DNA of 6,422 nt from positions 1 through 6,422 of the forward strand of contig JAFNZJ010000145.1 in NCBI GenBank assembly GCA_017382915.1, in the 5' to 3' direction. Of the stretch, positions 4,171-6,422 are shown piece after piece. Every line of letters starts with the position of its first letter. The first letter of the stretch is position 1. The translations under genes and the position numbers were made by a program. The notes under the pieces are model-generated. The model did not search any database and was not told the DNA's origin. It saw only the letters and a program-made list of their open reading frames with translations. The stretch comes from Clostridia bacterium (lineage in GTDB: Bacteria > Bacillota > Clostridia > Oscillospirales > Acutalibacteraceae).

Positions 4171-5916
4171 ATGAATATGGTAAATATTAAAATTAACGGT
4201 ATGCCCCTGAGCGTACCTGCAGGAACCACCATTTTGGAAGCCGCAAGGGAGTTTGGTATTGAAATTCCTACCCTTTGCCATATGAAGGACCTTAATGAAA
4301 TCGGCGCTTGCCGTATTTGCGTTGTTGAGGTTAAGGGCGCCCGTTCATTGGTTGCATCCTGCGTATACCCCGTTAATGAGGGTATGGAGGTATTTACAAA
4401 TACCCCCCGCGTGCTTAATGCCCGCAAAAAGACTTTAGAGCTTATTCTTTCCACCCACGACCGCAAGTGTCTTTCTTGCTCACGCAGTGGTAAGTGTGAA
4501 CTTCAAACCCTTTGCCATGAGCTTGGTGTTGAGGATGAGGGCAAGTATGACGGCGACCGCAAGGTTTATACCCTTGATACCAGCGCCGCACATATGGTAC
4601 GCGATAATAACAAATGTATTCTTTGCCGTCGCTGTGTTGCAGCCTGCCGTCAGCAGTTTGTTGGCGTTATTGGCCCCAACAACCGTGGCTTTGAAACCAC
4701 CATCGGCTGTGCATTTGAAAAGGATTTGGCTGAAACTGCTTGTATCCACTGCGGTCAGTGTATTGTAAGCTGCCCCACCGGTGCCCTTGCAGAGCGTGAT
4801 GATACCGATAAGGTATTTGCCGCATTGGCCGACCCCGAAAAGCATGTTATCGTTCAAACTGCACCTTCAATCCGTGCAACCCTTGGTGAATGCTTTGATA
4901 TGCCTGTTGGCACCAATGTTGAGGGCAAAATGGTTGCCGCTCTTCGTCGCCTTGGCTTTGATAAGGTATTTGACACCGACTTTGCAGCCGACCTTACCAT
5001 TATGGAGGAGGCTAATGAGTTTGTTGACCGCGTTAAAAATGGCGGCAAGCTTCCCCTTATCACATCTTGCTCACCCGGTTGGGTTAAGTTCTGTGAAATG
5101 TACCACCCCGATTTGTTAGAGAATGTTTCAAGCTGTAAATCTCCTCAACAAATGTTTGGTGCAGTTATTAAAACCTGGTATGCCGAAGTTAACGGCATTG
5201 ACCCCAAAAACATCGTTTCGGTATCGGTTATGCCCTGTACCGCTAAAAAGTTTGAAATTGACCGTGATGACCAGTCTGCAGCAGGTGTTCCCGATGTTGA
5301 TATTTCTATCACCACCCGTGAGCTTGCCCGTATGATTGAAAAGGCTTCTATCAAGTTTACCAAGCTTCCTGATGAGCAGTTTGATAATCCCCTTGGTGAG
5401 TCTACCGGCGCCAGCGTTATCTTTGGTGCTACCGGCGGCGTTATGGAGGCAGCCCTTCGTACCGCAGTTGAAACCATCACAGGTAAAGAGCTTGAGGATG
5501 TTAACTTTGCAGCCGTTCGCGGTACCGCACCTATTAAGGAGGCTACCTTAAATGTAGGCGGTATGGATGTTAAGGTTGCTGTTGCCAGCGGTGCTTCTGC
5601 TGCACATGCACTTCTTACCCGCGTTAAAAACGGTGAGCAGTTCCACTTCATTGAAATCATGGGTTGTCCCGGCGGCTGTGTAAACGGCGGCGGTCAGCCT
5701 CATCAGCCTGCTTCTGTTCGTAGCTTTGAGGACCTTAAGGCTCTTCGTGCAGCAGCCCTTTATAATGATGATGCTTCAAAGGGTATTCGCAAATCACACG
5801 AAAATCCCATGATTAAGAAAATCTACGCTGAGTATTTTGAAAAACCCGGTAGCCATAAGGCTCACGAAATTCTTCATACCTCATATGTAGACCGTTCAAA
5901 AGATTATGCAAAATAA
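4171..5916 (+). CDS. hydA: [FeFe] hydrogenase catalytic subunit, NADH-linked (HydA/HndD type)
   Basis: A 581-residue cytoplasmic enzyme that makes or oxidises H2 at the H-cluster, with electrons from the NuoF/NuoE subunits. Ligands seen: plant-type [2Fe-2S] domain Cys36, Cys47, Cys50, Cys64; His-Cys3 [4Fe-4S] site His96, Cys100, Cys103, Cys109; two [4Fe-4S] clusters Cys149, 152, 155 with 201 and Cys191, 194, 197 with 159; H-cluster domain with L1 TSCSPGW (298-304), L2 MPCTAKKFE (354-362, Cys356) and L3 EIMGCPGGCVNGGGQP (495-510, Cys499 and Cys503). The C-terminus (about 540-573) is the small-subunit-like tail with the NP...Y and AHEILHTSY motifs. It lacks the extra C-terminal [2Fe-2S] domain found in some HydA. 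The L1 motif has Ser301 where prototypical enzymes have a second Cys. The maturases HydE, HydF and HydG are not here and must lie elsewhere. Start chosen by Shine-Dalgarno spacing. It is the last gene of the operon, with a terminator 13 bases on. Confidence 0.96.
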   Translation: MNMVNIKINGMPLSVPAGTTILEAAREFGIEIPTLCHMKDLNEIGACRICVVEVKGARSLVASCVYPVNEGMEVFTNTPRVLNARKKTLELILSTHDRKCLSCSRSGKCELQTLCHELGVEDEGKYDGDRKVYTLDTSAAHMVRDNNKCILCRRCVAACRQQFVGVIGPNNRGFETTIGCAFEKDLAETACIHCGQCIVSCPTGALAERDDTDKVFAALADPEKHVIVQTAPSIRATLGECFDMPVGTNVEGKMVAALRRLGFDKVFDTDFAADLTIMEEANEFVDRVKNGGKLPLITSCSPGWVKFCEMYHPDLLENVSSCKSPQQMFGAVIKTWYAEVNGIDPKNIVSVSVMPCTAKKFEIDRDDQSAAGVPDVDISITTRELARMIEKASIKFTKLPDEQFDNPLGESTGASVIFGATGGVMEAALRTAVETITGKELEDVNFAAVRGTAPIKEATLNVGGMDVKVAVASGASAAHALLTRVKNGEQFHFIEIMGCPGGCVNGGGQPHQPASVRSFEDLKALRAAALYNDDASKGIRKSHENPMIKKIYAEYFEKPGSHKAHEILHTSYVDRSKDYAK

Positions 5917-5928
5917 TCTGGAATAATT

Positions 5929-5958
5929 AAAACCCCCAACCAAACGGTTGGGGGTTTT
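5929..5958. terminator. strong bidirectional intrinsic terminator between convergent genes
   Basis: AAAACCCCCAACC (5929-5941) pairs perfectly with GGTTGGGGGTTTT (5946-5958) around the loop AAAC: 13 pairs, with A and T runs on both sides so it can act in both directions. It lies 12 bases after the hydA stop and 16 bases beyond the stop of the convergent serine dehydratase gene, so one element probably ends both transcripts. Confidence 0.92.
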
Positions 5959-5974
5959 GTTATACAAACTTCAA

Positions 5975-6422
5975 TTATTCAGGCTTATAAAGCTTTGCAA
6001 GACCGCCTTCAGATGTTTCGCGGTAGCTGTGTGATAGGTCCTTGCCGGTTTGGTACATTGTTTCAACCACCAAATCAAAGGAAATTTTTCTGCTGCCCGA
6101 TAAAAAGTTAGCCAGGCTAAGTGCGTTTATTGCGCGCATAGCGGCAACGGCATTGCGTTCAATACAGGGTATTTGAACAAGTCCGCAAACGGGGTCGCAG
6201 GTAAGACCCAAATGGTGTTCAAGGGCAATTTCGGCGGCATATTCAATTTGGTCAATGCCCATACCGTACAGCTCTGCCAAGGCGGCTGCCGCCATTGAGC
6301 AGGCAGTGCCAACTTCAGCCTGACAGCCACATTCAGCACCGCTTATGGATGCGTTTGTTCTAACCAAATTGCCTATAAGACCTGCAACGGCCAAAGCCCT
6401 TATAATATCATCTTCACTTAAG
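5975..6422 (-). CDS. sdaAA: L-serine ammonia-lyase, iron-sulfur-dependent, alpha subunit (C-terminal part)
   Basis: This enzyme converts L-serine to pyruvate and ammonia with an oxygen-sensitive [4Fe-4S] cluster. The visible 149 residues are the carboxyl-terminal half of the alpha subunit. The frame is open through the right edge (LSEDDIIRALAVAGLIGN just inside it), so the start is outside the window, and a TTG near 6392-6394 is internal, not a start. Family motifs in order: NASISGAECGCQAEVG, then LGLTCDPVCGLVQIPCIERNA, then MYQTGKDLSHSYRETSEGGLA. The three domain cysteines thought to hold the cluster are the Cys of GCQAEVG, of TCDP and of PCIERN; their spacings of 42 and 11 residues agree with characterised relatives. 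It ends after KLYKPE with no fused domain, fitting the two-subunit (alpha/beta) form; the beta gene would lie upstream, off the right edge. It is convergent with hydA. Its pyruvate product could feed the reduced ferredoxin used by the hydrogenase, which is inference. Confidence 0.94.
   Translation of the reverse strand, partial: LSEDDIIRALAVAGLIGNLVRTNASISGAECGCQAEVGTACSMAAAALAELYGMGIDQIEYAAEIALEHHLGLTCDPVCGLVQIPCIERNAVAAMRAINALSLANFLSGSRKISFDLVVETMYQTGKDLSHSYRETSEGGLAKLYKPE

Noticed and set aside
5188..5197. Rex-like half sites (GTTAAC) inside hydA
   Set aside because: Only the short GTTAAC core is present without the flanking TTG...CAA, and it lies deep in coding sequence, as expected by chance.
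5145..5660. Long minus-strand open frame of 171 codons opposite hydA
   Set aside because: It overlaps the H-cluster coding region, has low-complexity Ser/Ala/Thr-rich translation and no family resemblance. It is a shadow caused by codon bias of the real gene.
1..6422. CRISPR arrays, tRNA or rRNA genes, insertion sequences, attachment sites
   Set aside because: No regularly spaced repeats, cloverleaf or rRNA motifs, transposase frames or terminal inverted repeats were seen on either strand.

Overview
This window looks like a chromosomal segment of an anaerobic, fermentative Firmicute of the class Clostridia. The grounds are a cytoplasmic NAD-linked multisubunit [FeFe] hydrogenase operon of the HydABC/HndABCD type, an iron-sulfur L-serine dehydratase of the two-subunit type, AGGAGG-type ribosome binding sites, intrinsic terminators with T-tracts, and a modest-GC coding style. 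The species cannot be named from the sequence alone.

Layout. Positions 1-133 hold no convincing gene: there is a possible leader for a minus-strand gene lying off the left edge, then a cluster of short perfect inverted repeats (85-149). Positions 134-622 carry the C-terminal two thirds of a PAP2-family membrane phosphatase. Its recognisable homology begins abruptly inside the loop of a perfect 12-bp hairpin, so it is best read as a 5'-truncated gene. A GC-rich hairpin (644-682) closes that segment.

The core is a five-gene plus-strand operon from 897 to 5916. An extended -10 promoter lies at about 791-819. An 18-bp palindrome at 863-880 is a near-perfect match to the binding consensus of the NADH/NAD+-sensing repressor Rex. 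The genes in order are: a NuoE-like [2Fe-2S] subunit, a stand-alone GHKL/histidine-kinase-type ATP-binding protein, a small thioredoxin-like ferredoxin (HndB-like), a NuoF-like flavoprotein fused to ferredoxin domains, and the [FeFe] hydrogenase catalytic subunit. Without the ATPase this is the hndA-hndB-hndC-hndD order. Intergenic gaps are 4 to 18 nt and a strong terminator (5929-5958) ends the unit. NADH would be oxidised at the FMN site of the NuoF-like subunit; the NuoE-like and ferredoxin domains carry electrons, and the H-cluster of HydA makes H2. In relatives this complex is electron-confurcating with reduced ferredoxin. Repression by Rex at low NADH/NAD+ fits that job.

The terminator also serves a convergent minus-strand gene, the alpha subunit of L-serine ammonia-lyase (5975 to beyond the right edge).

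Most worth a second look: the Rex-type operator between promoter and start codon; the uncharacterised ATPase embedded in the operon, with weak translation signals and different codon use; a Ser in place of the second Cys in the hydrogenase L1 motif; the HndB-like protein with only three cysteines; and the fold-back junction at which the PAP2 gene is cut. None of these amounts to a clearly new system. The ATPase is the component whose role is least described.
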